The translations under genes were made by a program, and so were the position numbers. Of a DNA stretch of 44,875 nt, positions 1-8,589 are shown piece by piece; within the stretch, counting starts at the first letter, position 1; each line of letters opens with the position of its first letter. Under the pieces are notes generated by a model that was not told the origin of the DNA, made no database searches, and saw nothing but the letters and a program-made list of their open reading frames with translations. Origin of the DNA: Tissierellia bacterium (GTDB taxonomy: Bacteria; Bacillota; Clostridia; Tissierellales; Tepidimicrobiaceae); contig DUMS01000046.1 in assembly GCA_012839745.1 (NCBI GenBank), positions 1-44,875 on the forward strand, read 5' to 3'.

Positions 1-1
1 A

Positions 2-130
2 GTAGATATATTGCTAAGCTACGGTCTAGGCTGTCTTGGCTGTCCAGCAAGCCAAATGGAATCATTGGAAGAGGCTGCAATGGTTCATGGTATAGATTTA
101 GAGGAACTTCTGAAAGCGCTAAATTCATAA
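2..130 (+). CDS. DUF1858 domain protein, C-terminal part
   Basis: The window opens inside this gene; 42 residues remain, reading VDILLSYGLGCLGCPASQ and then a helix ending in EELLKALNS and TAA. The CLGCP motif with two cysteines three apart followed by an amphipathic helix is the signature of the small DUF1858 (hybrid-cluster-protein-associated) domain, thought to act in redox or Fe-S chemistry. The start lies outside the window, so length and any extra domain are unknown. It converges on the glutaredoxin-like gene and shares a two-way terminator with it. Confidence 0.75.
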   Translation, partial: VDILLSYGLGCLGCPASQMESLEEAAMVHGIDLEELLKALNS

Positions 131-133
131 ACT

Positions 134-167
134 AAAACCTCTCTTGCAAATGCAAGAGAGGTTTTTC
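134..167. terminator. bidirectional terminator
   Basis: Perfect inverted repeat ACCTCTCTTGCA / TGCAAGAGAGGT with a very short loop, flanked by A4 on the left and T5 on the right. It can end both the DUF1858 gene on the plus strand and the glutaredoxin-like gene on the minus strand. Confidence 0.85.
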
Positions 168-168
168 A

Positions 169-402
169 TCATCTGTCTAATAGTTCATCAATTTTCGCCC
201 TATCAAATCCTACTATTTCTTCTCCATCTATTATTATTACTGGAACTCCCATATGCCCCATACGCATTAATTCCTTTCTGGCTGATGGGTCTGTTTGTAT
301 GTTCTTCTCTGTATAAGATACTCCTCTTTCATGCAAATAATCCTTTGCAGCTACACAATATGGACAAGTGTTGCTAGTATAAACAATTACATTATGCGAC
401 AT
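169..402 (-). CDS. glutaredoxin-like protein, CPYC type
   Basis: A 77-residue thioredoxin-fold protein. The active site is TCPYC near residues 13-16, followed by the usual helix, and the cis-proline loop is GVPVIII with a downstream GFD motif. Size and motifs fit the NrdH/YruB-like glutaredoxins of Firmicutes, which reduce disulfides or mixed disulfides in the cytosol. The ATG is preceded by AAGGAGG with 7-base spacing. The promoter carries a palindrome typical of CsoR-family repressors, which suggests control by copper or by sulfur species; this is inferred. Its exact electron donor cannot be told from sequence. Confidence 0.85.
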   Translation of the reverse strand: MSHNVIVYTSNTCPYCVAAKDYLHERGVSYTEKNIQTDPSARKELMRMGHMGVPVIIIDGEEIVGFDRAKIDELLDR

Positions 403-451
403 GAAAACTCCTCCTTATTTTACATTTTACAAATTTATCCTTTGTTAATAT

Positions 452-470
452 TATACCCCTAATGGGTATA
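452..470. promoter_or_regulatory. CsoR/CstR-like operator over glutaredoxin promoter
   Basis: The palindrome TATACCC-CTAAT-GGGTATA overlaps a TATAAT -10 element on the minus strand (450-455). ATACCC/GGGTAT pseudopalindromes are the usual operators of the CsoR/RcnR/CstR family of metal- and persulfide-sensing repressors. No such repressor gene is in the window, so the assignment rests on the site alone. Confidence 0.5.
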
Positions 471-603
471 ATAAAATCAACAATTTTCACTACCTATATG
501 CTACCCTATAAGTTTAAATATTAATCAAATTATTTACCCCATGTCCAAAAATTAAGCATAATTCAAAGATGATACCTACTCCGGACAAGATGGTTTCTCG
601 TCC

Positions 604-1986
604 TTATTCAGTAGGTACCATTGGATTTATCGGATAAATTACCTTTCCTGTCATGGGATCTATATATAGTATCCAATACCCTATGCCATCAATTGATTCA
701 TACCAGGTATTGAAACCTGTTATACCCTTAAATGGATGCTCTTCTATGACAAACCTTCCAGGTATGGCATAAACATAGTATTTTATCTCATTTCCTTCTC
801 TATATAATCCAAACAGATAATGGCCATATTTCATTATTTGATTTATACAGGTGGCTGAATTATATAAAAATGGATACTTGTAATCTGAGCTAAACAGATA
901 GTTATAGTATGGTAAGAACCCCCTATATGAATTTGAGCCATCATCATCAATTCTCCACCAGGTGTAACCATGCAGGTATACTTTTAAAGGCTGTGCCTGT
1001 GGAAAGTATTTCAATACGCTTAATATATAATTGGTCATCTGGTTTTTGTTGTTTAACCGCCTGATATAGTCCAAAGACTGGTAGTTTTGATATTGCTGGC
1101 TGAACTGTCCTTGGGGAAAATGCTGCGTCCATGGTCCTACTGATGGCTGTTCAAACTGTACCTCTTGAAATTCCTGGAATACAGGTTCTGCCACTTCTTC
1201 CGGCTGATCTTGTTCCTTCTCCTCCATAGGCTCTTCTTCTACAAGGTCTTCTTTGATACTACTTTCTTCAAACATCTGTATAGGCATATCTTCAATCTCG
1301 TCTGTTTCAGTTTCCTGTGGTTCTTTCGTTTCAGCCACTTCTATACTTTCAGTGTATTCATAACCTTCATCAACAGATGAATCCGTTAAATTCTCATGCT
1401 GAGCTTCCTCATATTCAATGTGCTCCTTTACTTGCTCAATAGCCTGGTCTGCTTCCTCCATATGAACTTCCGGCTCCTCAGCAGGCTTTGCTTCTTCATA
1501 TACCTCTTCTTGAACTTCTTCCTGTTCTGGCTTAGCCTCCAATTGAATATTCTCCTTCGCAGGCTCCATGCTTTTTACTGCTGAAATTGAACCAATGTAT
1601 CTTTCAATTATTCCTGTCACCTTGTCAACATAGGCACCTAATAATACATAATTATCCCTTCTTATAACAATTGCAGCCAGTTTTTCCACAGGAAATCCCT
1701 TTGAATACAATTCTCTAAGGTTTATATTTATATCTGCTCTCCCTCTTCCTCTTTCATCTGTCAGTATTCTCCCTAAATCCAGCTCCTCTACTATACCCTT
1801 GTCTTCCTTTAATAGATATATTCTATATTCCTGATCTATTTCACAGTTTTCCAGATTAATGCGCATAGTCCCTTTATTGCCTTTTATCTCTATTTTCCCA
1901 TACCCTTTAGGATTTATGTTGCCAATATTTGTGTAGTCATTTCTGAATATAATGAATTTCCTCATGTATGTAAAATCCCCTGGCAT
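604..1986 (-). CDS. hypothetical protein with long acidic linker
   Basis: I do not recognise a named family for this 460-residue protein. Three parts are visible: an N-terminal globular domain (about 8-135, beta-rich, containing the stretch YRIYLLKEDKG), a glutamate-rich low-complexity linker (about 145-275), and a C-terminal domain (about 315-455) rich in Tyr, Phe and Trp that ends in WILYIDPMTGKVIYP. No signal peptide or membrane segment is seen. The ATG has AAGGAGGG six bases upstream. Comparable proteins with an acidic linker occur in spore-forming Clostridia, and its neighbours are sporulation-linked housekeeping genes, but a spore role is only a guess. A second ATG at codon 8 (MRKFIIF) has no ribosome site. 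Confidence 0.7.
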   Translation of the reverse strand: MPGDFTYMRKFIIFRNDYTNIGNINPKGYGKIEIKGNKGTMRINLENCEIDQEYRIYLLKEDKGIVEELDLGRILTDERGRGRADININLRELYSKGFPVEKLAAIVIRRDNYVLLGAYVDKVTGIIERYIGSISAVKSMEPAKENIQLEAKPEQEEVQEEVYEEAKPAEEPEVHMEEADQAIEQVKEHIEYEEAQHENLTDSSVDEGYEYTESIEVAETKEPQETETDEIEDMPIQMFEESSIKEDLVEEEPMEEKEQDQPEEVAEPVFQEFQEVQFEQPSVGPWTQHFPQGQFSQQYQNYQSLDYIRRLNNKNQMTNYILSVLKYFPQAQPLKVYLHGYTWWRIDDDGSNSYRGFLPYYNYLFSSDYKYPFLYNSATCINQIMKYGHYLFGLYREGNEIKYYVYAIPGRFVIEEHPFKGITGFNTWYESIDGIGYWILYIDPMTGKVIYPINPMVPTE

Positions 1987-2014
1987 AAATTACCCTCCTT
2001 TTATAATCTTTATA

Positions 2015-2884
2015 TTAATATATGTTTAAGGAGGGTAATGTTTTACTAATCTTAATAAAATCTTCAATTTTTAGATTCTCTGCCCTTTCATTCGGGGATA
2101 TATTACACTTTTCCAGAATTTCCTTCGTCTTTTCCTTATCCAGCCCCAAATCCTTATTGGATAATGAGTTCAGTATTGTCTTTCTCCTTTGGCTAAAGGC
2201 AGCCTTTACTACCTTAAAGAACAGCTTTCTGTCTACATCTGTATTATTTTCCTTTATATTTAGCCTGATTACAGCAGAATCCACCTTTGGCTGCGGCATA
2301 AATACAGTTTTGGGAACTGTAAGGAGTATCCTGGGTTCTGAATAGAAGTTTACAAATACAGTTAGAGAGCCATATTGCTTGTTACCTGGACCTGCCACCA
2401 TTCTATCTGCTACTTCCTTTTGTACCATTACAGTTATGGATTCAATATTCAGGTCATCTTCTATTAACCTGGCTATTATAGGCGTTGTTACATAGTAGGG
2501 AAGATTGGCTACTACCTTAACAGGGCCTCCACCTAATTTCTCATCTATCAGCCCTTTTATGTCAATCTTCAGTATATCTCCATTAACTATTTCAACATTA
2601 TCATATTTGGAAAGGGTATATTCTAAAATAGGCAAAAGCTTTTTATCCAGTTCCACTGATACCACTTTTTTGGCATTAATGGCCAGCTCTTCTGTAAGGG
2701 TACCTATGCCAGGGCCTATTTCAAGCACATAGTCATCCTTGCTTATATTGGCACCCTTTACTATATTTCTGACTATGTTGCCATCTATAAGGAAATTCTG
2801 ACCCAGGCTCTTTGAAAATCTAAACCCAAACCTATCAAGTATCTCCCTTATGTACTTAGGGGAGTAAAGCCTCATATCATTCAT
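2015..2884 (-). CDS. rsmA: 16S rRNA dimethyladenosine transferase
   Basis: A 289-residue Rossmann methyltransferase of the KsgA/RsmA family, which dimethylates the two adjacent adenines in the loop of helix 45 of 16S rRNA late in small-subunit assembly. The family opening SLGQNFLID, the SAM motif LEIGPGIGTLTEEL (about residues 54-67), the acidic VELDKKL end of beta 2 and the catalytic NLPYYVTTPI motif are all present. Length is normal. The start overlaps the end of rnmV by eight bases, so the pair is translationally coupled; the same pair is adjacent in Bacillus. Confidence 0.97.
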   Translation of the reverse strand: MNDMRLYSPKYIREILDRFGFRFSKSLGQNFLIDGNIVRNIVKGANISKDDYVLEIGPGIGTLTEELAINAKKVVSVELDKKLLPILEYTLSKYDNVEIVNGDILKIDIKGLIDEKLGGGPVKVVANLPYYVTTPIIARLIEDDLNIESITVMVQKEVADRMVAGPGNKQYGSLTVFVNFYSEPRILLTVPKTVFMPQPKVDSAVIRLNIKENNTDVDRKLFFKVVKAAFSQRRKTILNSLSNKDLGLDKEKTKEILEKCNISPNERAENLKIEDFIKISKTLPSLNIY

Positions 2885-3419
2885 ATTCCTCTATCATCTC
2901 CAATGCCCTTAAAAGCTCTTCTCTTGTAATTCCAAAGTTGTTCAGCCTGTTTAAAAACTGCTTTGCGTTGCAGTATCCTATACCCAGTATATCTCCTAAC
3001 TTCTCCCGTCTTGCTTTGCTGTTTTGGCTGCCTGCCAGTCCTAATTCAATTAAATCCTCCTTGCTGAATTCCTGCCTTTTTTCAGATATTACAGGCCTTG
3101 CCTTGTTTATGGCTTCTATTATATCCTCCTTAGTAGCATTTTCAACTCCAATATTGCCCTTTTTCAATGCCTTCCCCTGAGGCAAAAAGGCATGCTTGCA
3201 GTTTTTTACATGCTTTGATAAGTCCTTTCTGATCTTCTCGCCGGCATGGTCCGGGTCTGTAAGGATGATAATTCCCCTTTTCTCTGCAATTTTCTTTAAA
3301 TTTTCAATGAAACTTAAGCTGTATCCAAATCCTCCCGTGGCAATTACCTCTGCCTCAACTGCATTCTTTACTGCAGCTATATCGTCTTTCCCTTCAACTA
3401 CTATTATTTCCTTTATCAT
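2877..3419 (-). CDS. rnmV: ribonuclease M5
   Basis: RNase M5 trims 5S rRNA precursors in Firmicutes. The Toprim catalytic core is clear: IIVVEGKDDIAAV at the start with the invariant Glu, and ILTDPDHAGEKIR with the DxD near residues 55-65. The C-terminal half (about 110-180) is the family's RNA-binding part. I start at ATG 3419, with GGGAG nine bases upstream, rather than at the TTG two codons earlier. Order tatD, (yabE), rnmV, ksgA is the Bacillus order, here with yabE moved out. Confidence 0.95.
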   Translation of the reverse strand: MIKEIIVVEGKDDIAAVKNAVEAEVIATGGFGYSLSFIENLKKIAEKRGIIILTDPDHAGEKIRKDLSKHVKNCKHAFLPQGKALKKGNIGVENATKEDIIEAINKARPVISEKRQEFSKEDLIELGLAGSQNSKARREKLGDILGIGYCNAKQFLNRLNNFGITREELLRALEMIEEYE

Positions 3420-3452
3420 ATTCAATAACTCCCTTTTCTTTGATTAACTATT

Positions 3453-3502
3453 GACAATTGTTTGGGTCTAGCCAAACCCATAGCTGGACCCGAATAATTG
3501 TC
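3453..3502. repeat. imperfect 20-bp inverted repeat
   Basis: Arms at 3453-3472 and 3483-3502 match at 17 of 20 positions (GACAATTGTTTGGGTCTAGC against its partner) around a ten-base centre. It lies in the 125-bp gap between rnmV and tatD, directly beside the next repeat. No gene is present in the gap. Confidence 0.7.
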
Positions 3503-3507
3503 TATAT

Positions 3508-3540
3508 AATAAGACAAGAGAACCGTCCCTCTGTCTTATT
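3508..3540. repeat. REP-like palindrome, copy 1
   Basis: The first 22 bases (AATAAGACAAGAGAACCGTC and on) are identical to those of the element at 16979-17011, with closing arm TGTCTTATT. It sits just after the tatD stop codon. Elements with the core GAGAACCGTCCC recur in Firmicutes genomes and I believe they are linked to REP-associated IS200-like transposases; that link is from memory. It may also fold as a transcript-end hairpin. Confidence 0.75.
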
Positions 3541-3543
3541 GTC

Positions 3544-4311
3544 TTATTTTATTCCGAAAAGCCTCTTTGTGTTTTCTGCTGTTTTCTTTGCCAGTTCTTC
3601 AAAGGTCATATCCCTTATCTCTGCTATGGCTCCTGCTACATATCGAACATATATAGGTTCATTTCTCCTGCCTCTATAGGGTTCAGGCGCTAAATAAGGG
3701 GAATCCGTTTCAATTAACAGCCTGTCAATTGGCACAGCCTTTGCTACTTCCTTTGATACCCTTGCATTCTTAAAGGTAACAGGACCTGCCAGGGAGATAT
3801 AAAATCCCAGCTTAACATACTCCATTGCCATTTCAACACTTCCTGAATAGCAATGCAATACTCCCCTTAATGTGCCATCCTGTGCTTCCTTTATTATATC
3901 AAATGTATCTCCTGCTGCATCCCTGGAATGGATTATTACAGGCAACCCAACCTCCTTGGCTAATCTAAGCTGCTCTCTGAACCACTTTTTCTGAATATCC
4001 CTTGGTGAATTGTCATAATAATAATCCAACCCTATTTCTCCTATGGCAACTACCTTTTCCCTTTTGGAAAAGGACCTTAAAAGCTCAATGGTATTTTCAT
4101 CCATGTCCTTGGCATCGTGAGGATGTACTCCTACTGCAGCATATATATTATCATATTTTTCTGACAAAGCTACGGCTTTTATGCTGGAGCCTACATCGGC
4201 TCCAGGGTTTATTACCAGCTCTATTCCTGATTCCCTTAAGGATTTTATAATACTATCCCTGTCCTTATCAAATCTCTCATCGTCTAAATGTGCATGGCTA
4301 TCTATTAACAT
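3544..4311 (-). CDS. tatD: TatD family metal-dependent DNase
   Basis: A 255-residue TIM-barrel amidohydrolase-fold nuclease (YabD/TatD). Metal ligands are visible: DSHAHLDD at the N-terminus, GEIGLDYYYD near residue 90, IIHSRDA, LHCYSGS and ETDSPYLAPEPYRG. The family has 3'-5' exonuclease or general DNase activity in the cytosol. I take ATG 4311 as the start because the upstream GTG in frame lies within the ribosome site AGAGGTGGG. It lies 11 bases after metG and is likely cotranscribed with it. Confidence 0.95.
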   Translation of the reverse strand: MLIDSHAHLDDERFDKDRDSIIKSLRESGIELVINPGADVGSSIKAVALSEKYDNIYAAVGVHPHDAKDMDENTIELLRSFSKREKVVAIGEIGLDYYYDNSPRDIQKKWFREQLRLAKEVGLPVIIHSRDAAGDTFDIIKEAQDGTLRGVLHCYSGSVEMAMEYVKLGFYISLAGPVTFKNARVSKEVAKAVPIDRLLIETDSPYLAPEPYRGRRNEPIYVRYVAGAIAEIRDMTFEELAKKTAENTKRLFGIK

Positions 4312-4322
4312 GATTCCCACCT

Positions 4323-6254
4323 CTAAGATATAGTTGCTCCAGATTCTATATCCTCAAGAGTAGATACAAGGGTCAGCTTCCCATCCTTTTCAGCTGCCAA
4401 TACCATTCCCTTTGACTCTTCTCCTCTAAGCTTTATTGGCTTAAGATTTGCAACTATTACAACCTTCTTGCCTGTTAAATCCCCTGGAGCATAGTACTTT
4501 CTTATTCCTGAAACAATCTGCCTTATTTCCTCTCCAACCTTTACCTTAAGTACCAGCAGCTTATCTGCCTTTGGATGCTCTTTGGCTTCTATTATCTCTC
4601 CTACCCTAAGCTTTATCTTCTCAAAGTCGTCTATTGTTATATATTCTTCTTCAGTATCCTTTTCCTCTGCCTTCTTTTTTGACCTTTCCTCAATCAGCTT
4701 TTGATTTGCTTTCTCCAGCCTTTCCAGTTCAGCTTTAACATCCAGTCTTGGGAACAGTACATTTCCTCTTTGTACCTTTGTGCCTGGTGTAGTTTTACCC
4801 CATTTTCTTGCATCTTCAAGCCTTACATTATCCTTATACCCTATCTGCCTTAATATCTCCCTGGATGTGTTTTCCATAAATGGATTCAGTAAGAAGGCTA
4901 TTATTCTTATGCTTTCAATTAGGTTGTATAGGACTGTATCAAGTCTGTCCCTGTTGTTTTCCTTTGCCAGAATCCATGGTGCAGTTTCATCTATATACTT
5001 ATTAGTTCTCCTTATAACTTTCCATATTTCCTCCAGGGCCTGCGAGAAGTTGAATTCATCCATATACTTTTCAACCTTCTCCTCTGCGCTTATAGCCATA
5101 TTTATAAGAGATTCATCCAGTTCTTCCTTTAATGCTGCACTAGGAATTATTCCATCATTGTATTTTTCTACCATTGTAACAGTTCTGCTTACAAGGTTTC
5201 CTAAATCATTGGCTAAATCCGAATTAAGCCTTTGAAGGAATTTTTCCCTTGTAAAGGAACCATCCTGACCGAAGGAAAACTCTCTTAACAGGAAGTATCT
5301 GAAGGCGTCTATTCCATATAGCTCTATTATTGGCTCAGGGTATATTACATTTCCCTTTGATTTTGACATCTTATCATCATCAAACAGTATCCAGCCATGG
5401 CCAAATACCTTCTTTGGAAGTTCAAGTCCCAATGCCATTAAAAGTGCAGGCCAGATAATGGTATGGAATCTTACTATTTCCTTCCCCACCAGATGTACAT
5501 CTGCTGGCCAGAATTTTTTGAAGTTCTCATCATTTTCCATTCCATATCCCAAGGCCGTAATATAACAGGATAGGGCATCAATCCAAACATATACTACATG
5601 CTTTGGATCAAATGGAACCTTTACTCCCCAGCTAAAGCTGCTTCTAGATACAGATATGTCTTCCAGCTCATTCAGGAAGTTGTTTATCATTTCGTTTCTT
5701 CTGGATTCAGGCTGTACAAACTCTGGATTTTCATTAAACAGCTGAATTAACCTGTCCTTGTACTTTGATAGCCTGAAGAAGTATGCTTCCTCCTTAGTCA
5801 GATGGACTTCTCTCCCGCAGTCTGGACATTTTCCATCTACCAGCTGGCTTTCAGTCCAGAAGGATTCACATGGTGTACAGTACCAGCCTTCGTAATAGGA
5901 CTTATATATATCTCCCTGCTCATACAGCTTATTGAATATCTTCTGCACAACCTTTTCATGTTCCTCATCTGTGGTTCTTATAAATTTGTCGTAGTCTATT
6001 CCAAGCATAGCCCAAAGCTTCTTTATATCAGCTACAATCTTATCTACATATTCCTTTGGCTTCAGGTTGTTTTCCCTGGCCTTTCCTTCTATTTTCTGAC
6101 CATGTTCGTCTGAGCCTGTTACAAGAAAAGCTTCGTATCCCTGGGCTATTTTGAATTTTTTTAATGTATCTGCTGCTACTGTAGTGTAAGTATGGCCTAT
6201 ATGGAGATTATCGCTTGGATAGTATATAGGCGTAGTTATATAGTACTTTTTCAT
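4323..6254 (-). CDS. metG: methionine-tRNA ligase
   Basis: Class I aminoacyl-tRNA synthetase charging tRNA-Met. Counting from ATG 6254 (643 residues), HIGH is at 18-21, the zinc knuckle cysteines are at 126, 129, 143 and 146 (CTPC and CPDC), and KMSKS is at 295-299. A charged linker leads to a C-terminal tRNA-binding/dimerisation EMAP-like domain with the motif [18 protein letters not shown]. Start: two adjacent ATGs follow AAGGAGGG; the second gives the better spacing of seven. Expression is set by the T-box leader just upstream, so the gene is induced when uncharged tRNA-Met accumulates. Confidence 0.97.
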   Translation of the reverse strand: MKKYYITTPIYYPSDNLHIGHTYTTVAADTLKKFKIAQGYEAFLVTGSDEHGQKIEGKARENNLKPKEYVDKIVADIKKLWAMLGIDYDKFIRTTDEEHEKVVQKIFNKLYEQGDIYKSYYEGWYCTPCESFWTESQLVDGKCPDCGREVHLTKEEAYFFRLSKYKDRLIQLFNENPEFVQPESRRNEMINNFLNELEDISVSRSSFSWGVKVPFDPKHVVYVWIDALSCYITALGYGMENDENFKKFWPADVHLVGKEIVRFHTIIWPALLMALGLELPKKVFGHGWILFDDDKMSKSKGNVIYPEPIIELYGIDAFRYFLLREFSFGQDGSFTREKFLQRLNSDLANDLGNLVSRTVTMVEKYNDGIIPSAALKEELDESLINMAISAEEKVEKYMDEFNFSQALEEIWKVIRRTNKYIDETAPWILAKENNRDRLDTVLYNLIESIRIIAFLLNPFMENTSREILRQIGYKDNVRLEDARKWGKTTPGTKVQRGNVLFPRLDVKAELERLEKANQKLIEERSKKKAEEKDTEEEYITIDDFEKIKLRVGEIIEAKEHPKADKLLVLKVKVGEEIRQIVSGIRKYYAPGDLTGKKVVIVANLKPIKLRGEESKGMVLAAEKDGKLTLVSTLEDIESGATIS

Positions 6255-6294
6255 CATCTTCCCTCCTTGATTTTTATGTATTACCTGTATAAAC

Positions 6295-6545
6295 AAAAAA
6301 CCTTCATCCCATATAGAGACGAAGGCAAAATACTCGTGTTACCACTCTAATTCGTTTAAGCCTCGCAGCTTAAACCTCAATAGGTTACATACATAACCTT
6401 GCACCAGATAACGGGTGCGGCCGTTACAGCCTACTTTAATTTCGACTGTAATGTTTAGGGGCCATGTTCAGAATAACCCAATTCGCTGGTTTCCACCAAT
6501 GCCAGCTCTCTATGGAATCAGATTAATCCTACTCTTCCCTTCATT
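6295..6545 (-). promoter_or_regulatory. T-box leader, methionine specific
   Basis: Read on the minus strand the region shows the full T-box layout: an AGTA-type and GNTG-type stem I (AGAGAGCTGGCATTGGTGG), a specifier codon ATG at 6465-6463 within GAACATGGCCCCT, the T-box AGAGTGGTAACACG (6348-6335) and a terminator hairpin CCTTCGTC ... GATGAAGG followed by T6 (about 6326-6297). Uncharged tRNA-Met pairs through its anticodon and CCA end and favours the antiterminator. The ATG specifier matches metG downstream. Confidence 0.93.
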
Positions 6546-6579
6546 ACATTTATGTATATATTTTACTATTTACTTAGAC

Positions 6580-6608
6580 AATATACAGGAACTTTACAGT
6601 TTTGTCAA
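6580..6608 (-). promoter_or_regulatory. sigma-A promoter of metG T-box transcript
   Basis: On the minus strand TTGACA (6608-6603), 17-base spacer, TATATT (6585-6580). It lies about 35 bases before the first T-box stem. Confidence 0.75.
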
Positions 6609-6650
6609 GAGCATTTATTACTTAAATATATGTACATTTTCCATAACTGT

Positions 6651-6677
6651 GACCTATTATCCTTATGAACATATAAT
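6651..6677 (+). promoter_or_regulatory. possible sigma-E/sigma-K promoter
   Basis: CATATAAT at 6670-6677 fits the mother-cell sigma factor -10 consensus CATAnnnT, and GACC at 6651-6654 can serve as the short -35, with a 15-base spacer. It precedes a Tyr/Pro repeat protein that looks like a coat component. The match is short, so this is tentative. Confidence 0.35.
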
Positions 6678-6709
6678 GATAATAGCTAATATTAAAGGAG
6701 TGAGTTTCT

Positions 6710-7156
6710 ATGAACAGACCAGATAATAGACAGCTATGGCCTGCAGTACCCCCACTTTATCCAACAAACCCATGCAGGCAAATACCCTATATGCCTGACC
6801 CTGTTTTAGATAACCCATACTACGGCAATGGATGCCATGGAAGGGAACCAATATACTATGAACCACAACCAATTCAGGAACCTATATATTATGAACCACA
6901 GCCTATCCAGGAGCCAATATACTATGAACCATCACCTATGCCACATGACCCATACATGCCATATCCTGATTACTCAATGACAGACCCTAAGTTTATGGAA
7001 TGTGTAAGGGCATGTATGAGAATGAGATGTGGAAAGCGCATGCCATATGAAGCATACCCAATGGAGCATAACGAATCTGCAGATTCAGAATATGAAAAAT
7101 TCCAATATGTTAATTTACACAAATTGAGTCCATATTATACGCCAGACTCTGAATAA
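6710..7156 (+). CDS. Tyr/Pro-rich repeat protein, possible spore coat protein
   Basis: A 148-residue protein with no recognised family. Proline, tyrosine and methionine dominate. The 11-residue unit EPIYYEPQPIQ occurs at about 46-56 and 57-67 and as EPIYYEPSPMP at 68-78. A cysteine- and arginine-rich stretch (ECVRACMRMRCGKRMPYE) follows at about 105-122. There is no signal peptide. Composition and a candidate mother-cell promoter resemble small coat proteins, which can be crosslinked through Tyr or Cys; this is inference. Start: AAAGGAG nine bases before ATG. It lies between metG and yabE, a position with no counterpart in Bacillus. Confidence 0.65.
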   Translation: MNRPDNRQLWPAVPPLYPTNPCRQIPYMPDPVLDNPYYGNGCHGREPIYYEPQPIQEPIYYEPQPIQEPIYYEPSPMPHDPYMPYPDYSMTDPKFMECVRACMRMRCGKRMPYEAYPMEHNESADSEYEKFQYVNLHKLSPYYTPDSE

Positions 7157-7178
7157 TAGATAATCCTTAAAAATGAAT

Positions 7179-7235
7179 GTCATTCTGGGCCTAAGGTGAA
7201 AATTATAGATATTCTTCACCAAGGTTCAGGATGAC
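7179..7235. repeat. palindromic element in the gap before yabE
   Basis: Imperfect inverted repeat with arms of about 22 bases (7179-7200 starting GTCATTCTGGGCC; 7215-7235 ending GGTTCAGGATGAC) around an AT-rich loop. The arm resembles the short GTCATTCTGA-type repeats common in clostridial genomes. The rest of the 375-bp gap (7157-7531) is AT-rich and holds only the yabE promoter. Confidence 0.65.
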
Positions 7236-7471
7236 TAAAATATTTCATAAGAACTAGCATACCTAAATATATTAAGAAATCTTAATATTTGTTTTAAAAA
7301 TTTGCCTTTTTTTATTTTCCCATTTATTTCCTGGCGTGAATGCCTCTTAATAACTGCTATAGTCTCTTTTTTCAGAATAAATGAATATTTAGAATATTTT
7401 GGGAGACAATACTTTTAAGCAGAAATTTTGACCAATTTTTTACATTTTATTGGCATATTATGTAATGCAAG

Positions 7472-7500
7472 TTGACAAACAATTCTTTTTTGAATAAAAT
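7472..7500 (+). promoter_or_regulatory. sigma-A promoter of yabE-like gene
   Basis: TTGACA (7472-7477), 17-base spacer, TAAAAT (7495-7500), 32 bases before the start codon. Confidence 0.8.
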
Positions 7501-7531
7501 ACTAAATAGCTAAAAAATAGGAGGTAAAATC

Positions 7532-8566
7532 ATGGAAAAAAGTCCGGCCAATACGGCCAAAGCTTTAAAGATAATCATTATCCTCGCTATTTCTGCAGCA
7601 CTATCACTGGGAGCTTACTTAATGAGTGCAAAGGATGTTGTATTGACCGTTGATGGCAGGGATGAAGAAGTCAGGACATTCTCCGGCACACTGGAGGAGC
7701 TTCTGGAAGAAAAAGGTATATATATAGACAAGTATACATATATAAGCCTTCCTTTGGAGACGGAATTGGAAGATGGCATGAATGTTATCATAATAACGCC
7801 TAAACACTACACCATTTCAATAGGAGATGTAAAAAATCAGATAGTGTCTATTTACAGCAATGTTGGAGATATACTCAAGGATCAGAAAATTGAGCTGGAT
7901 GAGAATGATTATACTTACCCTGATATAGATAAAGAAGTTGCTCCAGGTGGTGAAATAGCAATATTCAGGGTTGAAGAGGCAATTGAGGAAATTGAAGAGG
8001 TTGTGCCATTTCAAAGCCTTATTAGAAAAACAGATGAAATGGATATAGGCATGGAAAGGCTGGTTCAGGAGGGAGAAAACGGCCTTAAGAAGATTAAAAT
8101 AAGCAAAATTTTTGAAAATGGAAAACTAAAGGAAGAAAAAGTTATTGAAGAAATAGTTGTAAAGGAAGCAGTACCTGAAATAATCGAGAGAGGAACTAAA
8201 AATGTAATGACTTCTTCCAGAGGCACTTTCAGATATAAAGGCGTGCTTTACATGATAGCTACAGCCTATGACCTATCAAGCGATAGTACCGGCAAAGAAC
8301 CGGGTGATAAATACTATGGAATAACTGCTTCCGGAACCAAGGCTAGACCAGGAGTTGTAGCAGTGGACCCAAACGTTATACCTTTAGGAACAAAGCTATA
8401 TGTAGCAAGCCTTGATGGAAGCCCAGATTATGGATTCTGTGTTGCAGAAGATACTGGCGGAGCCATTAAGGGCAACAAAATTGATTTATTCTTCGAAACA
8501 CCTGAGGAAGTAGCGAAATTTGGAAGAAGGAAGGTTAAGGTTTATATATTGGAAAACAACAGATAA
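7532..8566 (+). CDS. yabE: YabE-like cell-wall hydrolase with G5 and 3D domains
   Basis: A 344-residue exported protein. Residues 12-31 form an uncleaved-looking N-terminal membrane anchor. DUF348 units follow (about 35-75 and 90-130), then a G5 domain (about 140-215) and a C-terminal 3D barrel (about 235-342) with the three aspartates in VVAVDPNVIPLGT, VAEDTGG and NKIDLFF. The family is related to resuscitation-promoting factors and lytic transglycosylases acting on peptidoglycan outside the membrane. GGAGG lies eight bases before ATG. In Bacillus the gene sits between tatD and rnmV; here it lies on the other side of metG in the opposite direction. Its last 13 codons recur as a fragment at 15139-15173. 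Confidence 0.9.
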   Translation: MEKSPANTAKALKIIIILAISAALSLGAYLMSAKDVVLTVDGRDEEVRTFSGTLEELLEEKGIYIDKYTYISLPLETELEDGMNVIIITPKHYTISIGDVKNQIVSIYSNVGDILKDQKIELDENDYTYPDIDKEVAPGGEIAIFRVEEAIEEIEEVVPFQSLIRKTDEMDIGMERLVQEGENGLKKIKISKIFENGKLKEEKVIEEIVVKEAVPEIIERGTKNVMTSSRGTFRYKGVLYMIATAYDLSSDSTGKEPGDKYYGITASGTKARPGVVAVDPNVIPLGTKLYVASLDGSPDYGFCVAEDTGGAIKGNKIDLFFETPEEVAKFGRRKVKVYILENNR

Positions 8567-8587
8567 AGGTGGTCATTGACCACCTTT
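8565..8587. terminator. terminator between yabE and anti-sigma gene
   Basis: Palindrome AAAGGTGGTCA-T-TGACCACCTTT covering the yabE stop codon region. The same hairpin, with the last yabE codons, occurs again at 15173-15193. Confidence 0.75.
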
Positions 8588-8589
8588 AT

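Noticed and set aside
1165-1584. Hydrophobic plus-strand frames inside the acidic protein gene
   Set aside because: They are the reverse reading of Glu-rich codons, which gives Phe/Leu-rich nonsense; no ribosome sites.
6415-6726. Open frame of 103 codons over the T-box region
   Set aside because: It runs antisense to the T-box leader and promoter, has no ribosome site, and overlaps the start of the Tyr/Pro protein in another frame.
6846-6930. Short direct repeats as a possible CRISPR-like array
   Set aside because: The 33-base period is the codon repeat of the EPIYYEPQPIQ protein unit; there are no spacers and no cas genes.
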